A DNA stretch of 64,000 bases, from the NCBI RefSeq assembly GCF_041381155.1, contig NC_091134.1, positions 5,136,255-5,200,254 on the forward strand. Direction: 5' to 3'. The position numbers and the translations under genes are program-made. This document shows positions 45,662 through 57,904 of this stretch, piece after piece (position 1 is the first letter of the stretch; each line of letters starts with the position of its first letter). Source of the DNA: Argopecten irradians. Lineage: Eukaryota > Mollusca > Bivalvia > Pectinida > Pectinidae. The notes beneath the pieces are model-generated. The model made no database searches. It was not told where the DNA came from and saw only the letters and a program-made list of their open reading frames with translations.

Positions 45662-46069
45662 AGAAAAAACTGTTTTATAGTTGTGTGTTTTTTTATGTAT
45701 ATGGAAACCATCACATGGACATTGTTCTTTTATATATATATATATATACATCTATATTTAGTGCTAGGGTAAGACGGACTAAGACACCAACGCGAGTTAC
45801 TGACGAAAACGGGCCGTCTCAAAAGTATCGAAAACTATTGTCAGCAAATTGATATCAATGCCCTTTAAAAACTTTGCCCATACAAAGCCAATTTCTTTCC
45901 TCTTAAAACATATATCCATTACGACCCCCATTTATAGGTAATTCGGGCCGGTGTCCGTATACCTAGTACGTCTACTAGGTATTCGGAGATGTCTAACAGG
46001 ATATCAAATATCTCCTTTGTTTAACACATGTACATCAATTCGAGGTACCTGCGAGAAAAATTTGTGTTT

Positions 46070-46304
46070 GAGTATTTATCTTAAAGTTTGTAAACAGGTC
46101 TACTAGTAAACGTGTAGAGTATTTATCTTAAAGTTTGTAAACAGGTCTACTAGTAAACGTGTAGAGTATTTATCTTAAAGTTTGTAAACAGGTCTACTAG
46201 TAAACGTGTAGAGTATTTATCTTAAAGTTTGTAAACAGGTCTACTAGTAAACGTGTAGAGAATTTATCTTAAAGTTTGTAAACAGGTCTACTAGTAAACG
46301 TGTA
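46070..46304. repeat. Tandem repeat, 47-bp unit, 5 copies
   Basis: Units start at 46070, 46117, 46164, 46211 and 46258, beginning GAGTATTTATCTTAAAGTTT and ending AAACGTGTA. The copies are almost identical; the last begins GAGAATTT. A recent expansion in intergenic DNA. Confidence 0.97.
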
Positions 46305-49038
46305 ATAGATAGAAAAAAAATATTGCAAGAAAGATATGTTGTTGGTACTGTAATATGTAATTATTTACCATTACATCGATTATAGAAGGCATTTTCATAA
46401 AAAAATAGTTAAGAAACACAGAGTGTTCGTGGTAGCCGTGTTATTTGATATCCTGTGGTTTCATATTTATTAGCAACAATATCTTACATGTTTTATCTGT
46501 AAAGGATGTAGAATTTAAAGCTACTTAGTCGTTCATTTTTCAAGAAATATTTCAATCGATAAAATACATGTTATTTTATTGGGAAAATAAAAATACACAC
46601 AGATATTTTGTAAGCAAAGTTATCAGGAAATTATAACTTTTCAAATAATCCGGAAGGTCAAATATCTTATGCTTTATAGAGGACATCCATCAAGTCAACC
46701 TAAGTCGTATTTTCCTCTGAATATCACTGATACAAATGATATTGAGACCGTAATAATCAGCTACATTCATCTTCTCGAGTGAGATATTTCCTTCGCTATA
46801 TAAACCAAGCGTTAATGATTAACTTTCCCATAGGATTTTCTATATATTACATATCATGTTTTCATATGATCTAATATGGCACTATTGATAGTGACATTCA
46901 AATGCACAACGCGAAACGGGAGGGGCAAAGATGGGCTTTCATCGATACTTTTCCCATGACGGAGAATATATATTTCTTGATAATAACTCATATTTAATAT
47001 TTATTTCAAATAAAATTTTTGTGCGTTCAGTCGTATTTTACTCGTATTTTACAAAGAGCTGAATAAACAGGTAAATGTGATGATCTCACGGTAAAACATT
47101 GCAAAAACAGTTGTAAATCCAATGAAGATATTAAAATCATGAAACATTATATCCCATTCATCTTTTTTAACAAATAGGATTCATACAATTTTGAACATTT
47201 TTCAGTGAATTTACTTAAAATATTCTATTTATTTGTGCTTTAAAAATCTGAATGCAATGTCATTCCCCTTAACATGAAGCATTTTACATGTCATTTTCCC
47301 ACGTTTAATACCCGATAAAAACAAACATTTTTATGAATCAGACAAGCCATAGAACAGATAACTATCTGTCAAAGCTCACGAGAGAGATGTAAAATCCTTG
47401 AGATCAATTACTGTGTGTTATGAGCTGGAGTAAATGGAGAAAGTTAAAGAGATTTAGTTATAGCTGATCAGTTGACCGTGAAACAATTATTACATGCCAG
47501 GGATATATTTACTGCATATTGATCAAAAGAGTATAAGGAATGTTTAGCTTAATGCATAATCTGTTAAAGGGTTTATAGTGGTTTAAGGTGACATTCTGAT
47601 TAGAAAATGAAAGTAATTAAACAAAGCACAATGAGAATTTATTTTTTTCAATTGATGAATGTATAAAGATTTATTTCGATAAAGAATGTAAAAAACATTT
47701 GTGTTTATTTTCGTAAAGCTAACAAAATGACTGATATCAGTTTTGAGATCATGACATATTAATTACCTGAAACAGCTGGACTTGGGCATTTAATTCCAGT
47801 CATTAGTGCTGCTTTGACGGATAATACTTTTTGTTTTATTTATATATATATAAAATGGTCTATCAATATGAAATGATAATATACATCTACTTGAGTCAAA
47901 TAACGTTGTGACCACATCGTGATAGTGGATGGTGATATTGGTTTTGAATCATAATTCAGCACCAAATCTGGATAAACAAAATGTGTTTCCTGTGAAATGT
48001 CTAAAGTTTAAATGTGTTTAATAACAAGAAAGATAAAAAGAAAAAAAAACAATCTTCTGATACATGCTCATAAAATAATCTTTAAGATAAATAAAGCTCT
48101 AGTTCCATCATTTCTGTACAAATCGCCACTGTAAGTAATCCGGATTCTACACTGCCATTGTGTTTTGATCGTAAGGTGGTGCTTGGTCCTCGATCATATA
48201 TCCCATACATTGATGTATACATAGTATATATATACGCAAGTTTTGTCAATAGATGTTCATGATAAAACCTACAGAAGACCGCCCACAGTGATGACTATCG
48301 ACGTCGGTCCAGTTACTGTATATATATATGTACCTAGTGATCACCACCTTTTTATACATTCATTTGGATAAAATTACAATACAATGAGTTTAAACTCTTT
48401 TTTAAAAATACTTAGCATCTCTCAGATATTAGACATATCAAGTATATCACAACACACAATAACTGGATACTATCACCTACACGAATTATCAAAGCAAATA
48501 ACCTTATACGGGTGATAGAAAAAGTATAATTGGGATAATCATTCAACCGGAACGTAACAGCAAATACACCCAATCATTTTCAAAATTGCCTCTTACTAAT
48601 TTTCACCTTTTAAAGGTAACCCGTTTCTCACCTGTTCAGATTGCCTTATCCCGTTTTACCTGTATACAGGTAGTCCATATCCCACCTGTCGTGTTTGCAA
48701 TACGAGTTGGTAAGGACAGGTGATGGAAATGCCTCCGAGAGAATGGACGGCGAGTGACATGTGCGAAGCGGGTAGTTAACATAGGGATGCTTACCATATG
48801 ACGTGCAGAACAGATTTAAGTGAAATCTTTTTTATCAATTATCATCTTATTTACACATTTTACGAGATTCTCGTGAATTATAAATTAGTTGGACAAGGAG
48901 TAAGAGGTTCAGTTGTGATTTGAAGCTTAGTCTTACCACATAGGCCAGTGTTAACTCTCATTTATTATTGATATAAACATTTGGATATCTTGTAGGACTC
49001 TCATCATATTAGGGCATACATTATTTATATTTGTCGAT
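46305..49038. other. Intergenic DNA upstream of the type II membrane protein gene
   Basis: AT-rich, with no supported gene. It should contain the promoter of the gene starting at 49039, but no element can be assigned by eye. A TACCTGTATACAGGTA palindrome lies near 48656-48672. Confidence 0.45.
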
Positions 49039-49083
49039 ATGGATGAGGACCGTGTTCATGAAGAATACAGTATTCCATTGAAG
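49039..49083 (+). CDS. Type II membrane protein gene, exon 1
   Basis: Encodes MDEDRVHEEYSIPLK, then donor GTGAGT in phase 0. An acidic, soluble start with no signal peptide, consistent with a cytoplasmic N-terminus. It is separated from exon 2 by about 2 kb. Confidence 0.65.
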
Positions 49084-52000
49084 GTGAGTTGTTTATATTT
49101 AATCTATTATTTATCAAAGTTTGTTTACAATGATTTAACGGCACATTGGGCTACAGTAATCAGATATGATAATAATGTGCGCAAATCATATTTACTCATT
49201 AAGATAGCTGACAACGTCAAAGTCCCGTTATGTTGCTTTATATAGGAGTCAACACGTTAAATGACATGTTGTTTTGTTAAGTCCTGATACTTTGATGGAC
49301 GATGTGTGTTTACTCGTCAGTCACGTGTATCTATTTTTATTCATAAAATTGAATGACCGTGTTTTACACGTGCTGTTGTTATTCATCTGCTGTCACTCAT
49401 CTTATTTATCATGTGTTGTGATATTTTCATATTTGTATTATGAACATTGATGTTATTGAATCACATAAGTATAATATTCTCCATCTGATACCGATCACGC
49501 GTGTTCGTTAATGTATAATACAGGATTTCGAGTAAACACCTCGAATTCGTTTTGGGGTAATGTTTTATTTTATAAAGAATAAACACAACAATAAGGAAAT
49601 TTTTAATTGATTATTGATCAGCAGTGGTGAGTTGCTCAAAAGATTAAAGCTTTCATTACCGACATATTTTTTTATTCATTACAATATTGTGTGTTCCTTC
49701 TATAGCCATGGATATATCGCTCAAGGATATTTAGATGTTTTCTCTGATTAGTTTAAAAGTAAAACAATTATATCTGTTGTTGTGAATGTAGCCTTATCAT
49801 TTCCGGAACTACTGAGCTAATTGGTATATGACTATTCACCGATGTAGACTAAAAATTCTATAATTACAAAAGAAAAAAACATGAATAAAAGACTTTCCAG
49901 ACGTTCTACAAATTATGAGGGAAAATGTTGTAATTATTTTACACTTATATGTTAGTAGTCCTTGAATATAAACATAATGAAAAGTTACAACAATAGCTTG
50001 TAAAGAGATAATTCATTATTTCAGAACAACAATTCGACCATAAACGTAAATAATTCACGCAGGAATTTCATATATTTCATTCTGACATGTTAAGTGTTTT
50101 AAGATGTTTTTATATTCTATAAACCTACTTGTTGATTTCCAAAACATATATCAATGAATTCATTCGATATTATTTAATGAAAACAGTAAAGACAAGTTAA
50201 TATCGCCAGTCTTCCTATGGTACTTTTGTCCAATTCATGAAGATGTTCTACAAAATATCAATATATCTATTTTGGTGTACCTGATTTCAGTCCTAGAAAA
50301 CTATATATAAACAGTTGTATCCATACAATTGTATCTTTAATAATAATAATAATAGATTTCTGTTTACTGTCATTTCGAAACACGTTTTAGTAAGATAAGC
50401 GCGGATTAATGTACATGTATGAGTGCAGCATAGCTGGATTTCAAAGCGTACATAGCAATGACTTGGTACGGTAAAATGAAGACATTTCCCACAATTTGGC
50501 GATTTTTTTATCGGGTAATCTTCACAACACAGCTAACCTACATCGCTTCTGAAAGAGCTCATTGTATACTTACACTTAACGTCGATGTAAAATTGGATTG
50601 GCTTAAAGCTACCATATCAAAGTCATTCAATCATGTGTAGCACGGCAGCTAAATAAACCACGCATCGCTACACCCCGACAATAAACAGAATCGTCTTCAG
50701 GTATAAGGTACAGGTATATAGGTAAAATGGTATATATAAACACATCAATAGATATAATTAGTTTGAACTCCCCCGCACATGCTCAGTAATTATATAAAAA
50801 GCTTCTAAGGTTCCCACGGCAGATATCTGATACAGCTTATTGAAACAGTCAATCTGTGTATCAGCTAAATATTGTTGTTTATGTCCGTCAAATAAATGGT
50901 CAAGTACGTTTGTACTGATAGCAGGTCTTTAGAATCTTATGCATTCCCTGCTAATTGTTTGCACAAAAGTTATTTTTTTACAATGAAAGGTATCATTAAA
51001 TTGCGAAACTGCTTCATGATATATTGATCGCCAATCTGTAAATAAATAGTTTATAATGATATAGTTATGTTTTTTCCTAGGATTCACCGGGACTCCAAGA
51101 TTGCCCACAGTTTGTTTACTCCGTGGATAACGGCACACTTCCTTCAAACATCCGGTCAGTATTTCTAACCAAAGTTCAGCTGACGAGAGAGTACCAGAGG
51201 TCACGTGTTTGTCTGGGCACGTGCTGTAACCAGTCACAAGAGAAGGATGATCGGAAAAAGAGGACGAAAAAGTTGTGGTTGATAGGCATCTCGGTGGTCA
51301 TGATAACTGCACTTGTTACAGCGGTTGCTATATGGGAACTCTTGAGACAGACATCCGAGAGACCGCAACTACAGCAGGTTAGTATACAATGAAGTATGAC
51401 GTCACACCGTGATTTCACAGACAATGATTTGAGCCTCATTAAATTGTCAACTTAGTGGGAACTCAAAAATGCTAAATGTCGTCTCCAAAGTGTGGTATAT
51501 GACATCATTAACACAAAATCACAACAACAAAAATAGGACGAGTAATACATATGTAATAATACTGAAATTTAATCACAAAACCATAGACTCCTGGGGAGTA
51601 AGCGGTCTCGACACCAAAGGGGATACCAGTCATACATATCAAAGTAATCAAAGCAGATCAGGTTGGTGAACATGGAAAATAAAATAGAGACTGAAAATCA
51701 TGTTACGCAAATGAAAACCCACATGATTTTTTATGATATGATATCTGATAAAAATTTCTGTTTAATATGTTTCCTGTTTTCTCTTAAACATATAATAATG
51801 TTTTTCAGTGGAGCATGGCAGATGAGACAAGAGATGACCGAGAACATGATACAAAACTACGTGATGCAAAAATCCAATGTAAGTAGTAAAATTATCAGGA
51901 TACGGATTACAAAACGTTATTATAACAGCTGCATTGATAATAAAATAAATCGTAGCTACATAAAATAACAGTACATGGACATGATGTGTATTTATCACTT

Positions 52001-53762
52001 ATGTTATGTTTACTTACATGTCTCCAACGTTGATTGCCCCACCAAAAGCACTTCAATATTATTTAGTGATTTTCTTCCTACAACCCAGGCATGTCTCTGT
52101 CATCAAATCTGTGTACGACTGTAAACACCTATAAATTTGTGGTAAGAAACAAATAGCTGAAATCATTATAATTACAAATAAAATTAAATTAAATATTTGA
52201 GTAAAAATAATGAATGGTTGTTTTTATTTTACAGCTGTCAGAGATAAATCTTTACGACGGACACCGTGCCGAAAGGTCTGCTGGGATTTTTCTGCCTTTA
52301 AGTTCAGATCGAAGTGTATGGGTGGATTTTGTACGTGTGATGGTGAGGGATACAACTCCGACACATGTTTACGTAAGTTATCTTAACGTAGGATGTAAAA
52401 CGTGATATCACATATGTCATCAAACATTATCAGAATATACTTTGTCGCTCGTCTATCTATTTTCATATCGGTAACACTCATTCCAAAATAATGACACATG
52501 GTAGACTCCGCTTTGTCAGACCTATCAATTATCAGAAAAATGATATGAAAAATTGGAAGAATTAGAAAGATAATTGGAAGGTTAATTAACTTTAAATGAA
52601 TAAATGTGCAAAAGGATTCATGTTTTGTTTTCTTTAAGATATATAGACACGCCATATTTCCATACATTTCTATATGTAATCTTTATCATAGCTCGCTTTT
52701 GTGTTCCTGGGGACTCTACTATATCATTACTGAATGTCACATAATATGGATTTTTAATTTATCATTTCATCAGCTGATGTCGAAGGATGTCACATACAAG
52801 CTGACGACGTCACATATTCACGTGCGGCAATAAACAGTAGAAGAATATCAACTTACAACTGTAAACAAACGAGTTCAGAAGAGAGTGCAGTTCATGTTTT
52901 CAGTGTGTTCGGTATGGGCGATTCTGAGGAGACTGTGGTTGAATTACACGGACACAAAAGTAACAGTGGTATTACAGTTGTCTTATCCAGCTATCTGAAA
53001 GTAAACTGGAGAGTTCGCGTTCAAAAGGAAGTGCGCATACGTAGTATTGTATTGGTGAGTTTGTTGATAATATATCTTTTTCGACAAAGCGTTAGTTTCT
53101 CTTTGTCACAAGAGCAAGTCACAATATAATATGTAAACAGCAAATGCTTTATGTATCATTTTCACGAAGGCGATCAATGATCAAAGACTTACTTCTTATC
53201 AAAAGGAAATATAAAGTAAAGAAAACGTGCCTAGATTGTTTCATCATTCTATCACTCGTGATTCTAAAATAATCAATTAAATGTATCAATGGTTATATTG
53301 TAGCTAACCAAAGTCGAGTTTCTTCATTCTAAAAGTCATGAACAAAAACATATGTTTTAGTGCTTTAGATGAAGTATATTGAAGTACAATTCTCGATATG
53401 AAATAATTCCATCCTAATACTATAGATGGTTGTATCGGTGTCGGATGCAATACATTTTTTAGGATTAGTGTATAATTCAATAATCGATTCATCATTTAAC
53501 ATCTTTTAAGTATTCCATTCTTTGTTTCCAGATGCAGACATCGAATTCCGGTAACTCGGACATAGTGATTGACGAGAGACTTTTTACAACTGACAGACCC
53601 GAGATCGTATCGTATCGACAACAATCGGGCTATGGAGACGATCGAGAGGGTGGTCACACAGTGCAATTATTACAGGCAGTTTCTCAGGATGTTGGACATA
53701 TCACAACCTTTACCGGAAGTAAATACGCGGACTACTTTAGCTTGAATTTGGACTTACTCTGA
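49039..53762 (+). CDS. Type II membrane protein with six-Cys module and beta-rich ectodomain (gene span), family unknown
   Basis: Six exons join in phase to 1062 bases, 353 residues: 49039-49083, 51081-51377, 51809-51878, 52235-52372, 52774-53054, 53532-53762. A cytoplasmic tail of about 78 residues ends in the basic run DDRKKRTKKLW. A single TM segment is at about 80-102 (LIGISVVMITALVTAVAIWE). A short polar, possibly coiled stalk follows (about 115-138). The six-Cys module is at 149-182 with spacing C-x3-C-x11-C-x4-C-x-C-x9-C, whose second half is EGF/EB-like (CMGGFCTCDGEGYNSDTC). About 170 residues rich in beta-type alternation follow (VVELHGHKSNSGITVVLSSY, LKVNWRVRVQKEV). I do not recognise the last domain. 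A cell-surface receptor, adhesion or lectin-like role is only an inference from topology. Confidence 0.75.
51081..51377 (+). CDS. Type II membrane protein gene, exon 2 (TM segment)
   Basis: Acceptor TTTTTTCCTAG, donor GTTAGT, 99 codons, phase 0 on both sides. Contains SRVCLGTCCNQSQEK, a Cys-rich juxtamembrane stretch that could be palmitoylated, then the basic stop-transfer run and the TM helix. Confidence 0.8.
51809..51878 (+). CDS. Type II membrane protein gene, exon 3 (stalk)
   Basis: Acceptor GTTTTTCAG, donor GTAAGT, 70 bp. Encodes WSMADETRDDREHDTKLRDA KIQ, highly charged and probably helical. It leaves in phase 1, which fits the next exon at 52235 directly. Confidence 0.6.
52235..52372 (+). 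CDS. Type II membrane protein gene, exon 4 (six-Cys module)
   Basis: Acceptor TTTTACAG, donor GTAAGT, 138 bp, phase 1 to phase 1. One small disulphide module per symmetric exon is typical of shuffled extracellular domains. The frame was chosen because it alone joins both neighbours and yields all six cysteines. Confidence 0.75.
52774..53054 (+). CDS. Type II membrane protein gene, exon 5
   Basis: Acceptor TTTCATCAG, donor GTGAGT, 281 bp, phase 1 to phase 0. Encodes DVEGCHIQADDVTYSRAAIN, a further Cys pair, then AVHVFSVFGMGDSEETVVEL and the SSYLKVNWRVRV strand pattern of a beta-sandwich-like domain. Confidence 0.75.
53532..53762 (+). CDS. Type II membrane protein gene, exon 6 (stop)
   Basis: Acceptor GTTTCCAG, 231 bp to the TGA at 53760-53762. 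Encodes MQTSNSGNSDIVIDERLFTT and ends TTFTGSKYADYFSLNLDLL. It carries no transmembrane helix, GPI signal or cysteines and completes the ectodomain. Confidence 0.75.
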   Translation: MQTSNSGNSDIVIDERLFTTDRPEIVSYRQQSGYGDDREGGHTVQLLQAVSQDVGHITTFTGSKYADYFSLNLDLL

Positions 53763-55485
53763 AAGGATGTGTATATTTAAATAATATCTCTTTTTATAAA
53801 TATGTGCAATATATGTATTAAGTTTGATGGAATATTATTTATATGATTAAATATAAATACAATCTGATACATAGCACTTTTTCTTTATTGATACAAGTAT
53901 GTGTTATTAATTATTAACTTTGCTGTCGTTGATAAGATAGCAACAGACAGGTCGTATGCTTCTGAAGCAATTCATAAATCCCTAATGTTTTCGTAGCACA
54001 GTGACGAATTTTACTTGTAATATAAACATCAGATTTAGTTTGAGTTGATCTATATATGCTGTACTGACAGTTTAGCGAGAATCGATATTACGGCCTTTAA
54101 AATCCACTTCACCAAGCACAGATACGATCGTTAATCCTCAGTGTAACAAGATGAAGTTGATCAAGGTCAAACTCGAAGTGAGAGGATGATGTTAAGTATA
54201 CGGTGACTAGTATTGGCTATGTTTTCTTACTCGAAAGTTTTGATTTTGTTACTAAATGGGTACTCTTTGAAAATAAGTATTTAACTGCACATGGAAAAGA
54301 GTAATCTGTGACATCGACATGTTAACCGAATGTAATGTATGAAATGCTGGAAAATCATCGATTTATCTATTATTGCAAAATAAATATTTTACAAAATACC
54401 TCCGTTGATGTGCAATAAACCTTTAATTTGCAGTCAGTATCTCGTCAGTTTTGTGGTATTCATTTAAGCATTGAACGTCTTTCAGTTGGCAAGCTGGACA
54501 CAGGCGATTTAGACAATTTTTTAATTGATAATTTGATACTAATATTGGAATAAGTGTTATTTAAAAAAAATTGTCATTGATTTTGAGTACCTGAAATACA
54601 TGTAGCTTGAAATATCCTATTTGAGGCTGAAAACATTTTGCCATAACTCAAAGCTATCTGCATGTTATGACGAATTTACTTGCTGCAGCTCGCTATCAAC
54701 GGTTAGAAAATTCATCATTACTGATATGGTTGCAATGGTCAGTAGTTGTTCCTTCTTCCGGGATTGAATCATTTGTGATCCAGAAATATAATTATATAAA
54801 TGAATCTTGTAAGATATTTGATTCGGACTGCCAATACAAATCTGTGATAACGCTTTTATGTATTTCAGAATTTTCCAAACGCAAATACAAAATTTTACTT
54901 TTGGAGTGATATGTAGTCCATTATATGATTAACTCGACTTGTGAAAAAGTTTCAAAAGGCGTGTATCGACAGCGATGTTGGGAGGATTTCAATTCAATGA
55001 TAAAAGCTATGTCTTCATTGATCGAAGTGGTGTCATGTTTGGAGATATATTTGATAGGTTTATGGAAGTCTTGGCAGACCTCGTTGACTTATGATGAATA
55101 GTGCTTTGATATCTTGAGATTGAAATAGATATGATATACTGACAGTATTTATCCACCCTTTTACCTATCATGTAAATGTTAACGCAATCTCGAAGTCCAC
55201 TACATATGAACGTAAACGTTTGTTACTCAAGATCTAGCCGAAGCTTATAAGGCGATCCTTCCACGAGAACAACCAAAATGCAAATACAGATAAATAACGT
55301 GTGGAATATAATTTCATACGTTGTTAATACATTGATACTAATGTAAACAAGTATACATTTTTTAAGTTATTCCCCTTTCATCAGATCCGCTCAATGAGTA
55401 GAGTATAGACTACATAAATGATCATTTCATTATAACTATGCTTTGATAAGACACGAGTTTGAAATTTATATTGATGGAACTTCAA
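53763..55485. other. Intergenic DNA downstream of the type II membrane protein gene
   Basis: AT-rich with no supported gene. The start holds the 3' UTR of the upstream gene; no clear AATAAA was pinned down near the stop. Confidence 0.45.
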
Positions 55486-55715
55486 TAACAGTAAGTATTT
55501 TTTGTAACAAGCATCTTCATTGGCTAAATATTGGTTTATTGTATGAAACCTAATGTAAAAAAGTCGGCGTCTATGTTCACGACATCGCCTTAGATACAGA
55601 TAACAGTAAGTATTTTTTGTAACAAGCATCTTCATTGGCTAAATATTGGTTTATTGTATGAAACCTAATGTAAAAAAGTCGGCGTCTATGTTCACGACAT
55701 CGCCTTAGATACAGA
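55486..55715. repeat. Perfect 115-bp tandem duplication
   Basis: 55486-55600 and 55601-55715 are identical by eye, both beginning TAACAGTAAGTATTTTTTGT. Identity suggests a very recent event or an assembly artefact. Confidence 0.95.
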
Positions 55716-57574
55716 GATACAGCGTACTAAACATGTCTGACAGGAAACGTGTTCATCGCTAAAATTCGCAATATAGCGATTCAATACATCAATCTTTTCA
55801 TAAAACATTGTGTACGTAGGTGAGAAGAAGAGTCACACTCTGTCATACATCTACTGTCTTTAAAGTCCTGGGTCTGATTATTGTATGTGTATAGGAAACG
55901 ATTGAACCATGAATAAAAACAAAAACGATATGTGTTGTAAACATTATTATGTTTCATTGTTTATTGGTACAACCAGGAAATAATACTCAAAACAGATTTC
56001 AAAACCATGTAGGAAAGTTCGACGCTATTTTTGATTATAACGTTCAGAAATAAAATAAATGATCAGATAGAACACTGTATACAGATAATATTGTGTAATA
56101 TTTTAAAGTCAGATTTGCTTCAATGTGATTGCGCCAAAGTAAGTAAGTTTATAGAGAGACTAAATTGGCCTCTATTTCAATAGACTAGTACACAGTTTGA
56201 TATTAACAGAATGTGTTGTAGACGAATTTATATTTGGTGATCATATCTCAACGCCAAATCGTTTCAAACAAATATGCCTAAACGTAATGATAAATTAGCG
56301 CATTCACAATAATTTCTTTGTCAACCACATACCGAATGTGTAATCTGTGTTATTATATCAATCATTACATGTATATTCATTTGGCTCCAAAATTTCCAAT
56401 TCTAAAATTGACCATTGAAATTAATACGTTCACACAGTAAACCGTGGGTGTTAATTTCGCTTTTAAGAAGTGAAAACATTCAAAACTGTCAGATAATGAA
56501 ACATTTGTACAAAGCAAGATAAAACATTGGCAATGTACACATCAAGGTCACGTGTTTAAGAGATTAAGTACACCCGAATATACTATAAACCTTTGTCTGT
56601 AAACAGTTTTTACTAGCCTTTTAGTCTATTTCACGGCTTGACTATATCTATGACATAACAGTTAAACAGGCCAGTACGATATATAGAAGTTCAAACATTT
56701 GTTTACGAACTGTCAAAAAATCATGAATGGACAACATTATATCAATGTCAATAAGATTGTACAGTAAATAGATCAACACATTATATTTACATTATGTTCT
56801 GATCCAAATCTACACCCATTGATTTAATTTAAAGAAGGCACACGTATTAATGCATACTTTACTGCTTCATTCCAATTAATTTATATTTCCAGTTCAATAG
56901 TGAGAGGGATATTTCGCAAAAATGGTAAGATTTGAAATACGTTCTTTCAAAGACATGTACGGGACAGTTTACACGTTTCTTGAAAAATGCAGAAAAACAT
57001 AGTCCATGATGTACGAAAATGTCAAATAGCAAGAATAAATTCAACCATCATGATCCAATCAGATTAATCAAGACTTTTTGATCAAATCAGAATCTGCGAT
57101 AAATATCAAAATTGACATTTAGCTTTACAATTTACCACTTTCTAGTTCTAATCATAAATAAGGAGTGGTGTTTTTATTACATTTAATTCACTTTTATTGT
57201 AGTTCCTTAATTAAGTCACTGATTTTCTTATCAATGTAATAAACCTTGCTCTGCAAAATTATGTCTGCAATTAATGCGGAATATCCCTTAGCTGATTCTC
57301 GTCGATTCCTGTCGTCCTCAGTAATTTTTTTTTTCATTTTACAATTTCGTTGAAATGAAACTTACTAACTTACTATGACACTACGACACAACAGTTTGTA
57401 ATAAGTAATGTAGAAATAAAACATACACAATGTGGAAATGACACATACAATCTGATTTACATCATCTGGTCGTGGCCTGTTACGAAGTAAACGAAGTCAT
57501 GAACAGATGATTTTGATCAGATTTTGAGACATCCATTTTTATATACATTGTATTTATACAAAAGAAACATAACA
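55716..57574. other. Intergenic DNA, no supported gene
   Basis: AT-rich, short open frames only. Confidence 0.5.
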
Positions 57575-57769
57575 ATGAAGTTCGTTATACAATGTTTTCT
57601 GGTCGTTTTCTGGTCCACAATATCAATGTTATCATATGCAAATCGACCAACGCTTCCCTCTATTCCGAGGTCATTTCAATTAAAGGTTATTCTATCTTCA
57701 ATTAAAGGTTATTCTATCTTCTCTGTGTTGTCTGATTTGTACAATAACATTACATTAACGTCGATGTAG
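57575..57769 (+). CDS. Possible secreted-protein exon or gene fragment with signal peptide
   Basis: From the Met at 57575 the frame encodes MKFVIQCFLVVFWSTISMLS then YANRPTLPSIPRSFQLK, a good signal peptide with a likely cut after YA. A 22-bp perfect tandem duplication (57675-57696, 57697-57718) lies just after, and since 22 is not a multiple of three it shifts the downstream frame. The stop follows soon after. It may be exon 1 of a secreted protein using a GT inside the duplicated AAAGGTTATT, or a relic. The family is not recognised. Confidence 0.35.
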   Translation: MKFVIQCFLVVFWSTISMLSYANRPTLPSIPRSFQLKVILSSIKGYSIFSVLSDLYNNITLTSM

Positions 57770-57904
57770 AAAAAAATAACGATTCTTTCATTAGACTATT
57801 ACAAAAGGCTTTTTATCTCAAACTGAATATTTATTAAGATGTCTATACTGCGTCCAAAATATGATAACGTTTTCATTTCAATGTCAAATCTCAGACATGA
57901 ACAC

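Larger units (their letters stand above)
44060..45700. mobile_element. Head-to-head pair of Penelope-like element 3' ends (inverted repeat)
   Basis: The left arm (about 44060-44738, read on the minus strand) and right arm (about 45025-45700, plus strand) are nearly identical for about 675 bp, separated by about 290 bp. Each arm contains the 3' part of a GIY-YIG endonuclease frame, a 3' UTR with CRE-like octamers, and an end with a hammerhead-like motif next to a TA microsatellite. The left copy extends further 5' (to about 44910) than the right. Penelope-like elements are known for 5' truncation, for complex head-to-head or tandem copies and for flanking near-identical pLTR ends. Confidence 0.85.

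Noticed and set aside
52089-52141. Extra exon between exons 3 and 4 of the type II membrane protein gene
   Set aside because: It has AG and GT ends, but including it forces the next exon into a frame with a stop soon after. Joining exon 3 directly to 52235 gives a continuous Cys-rich frame.
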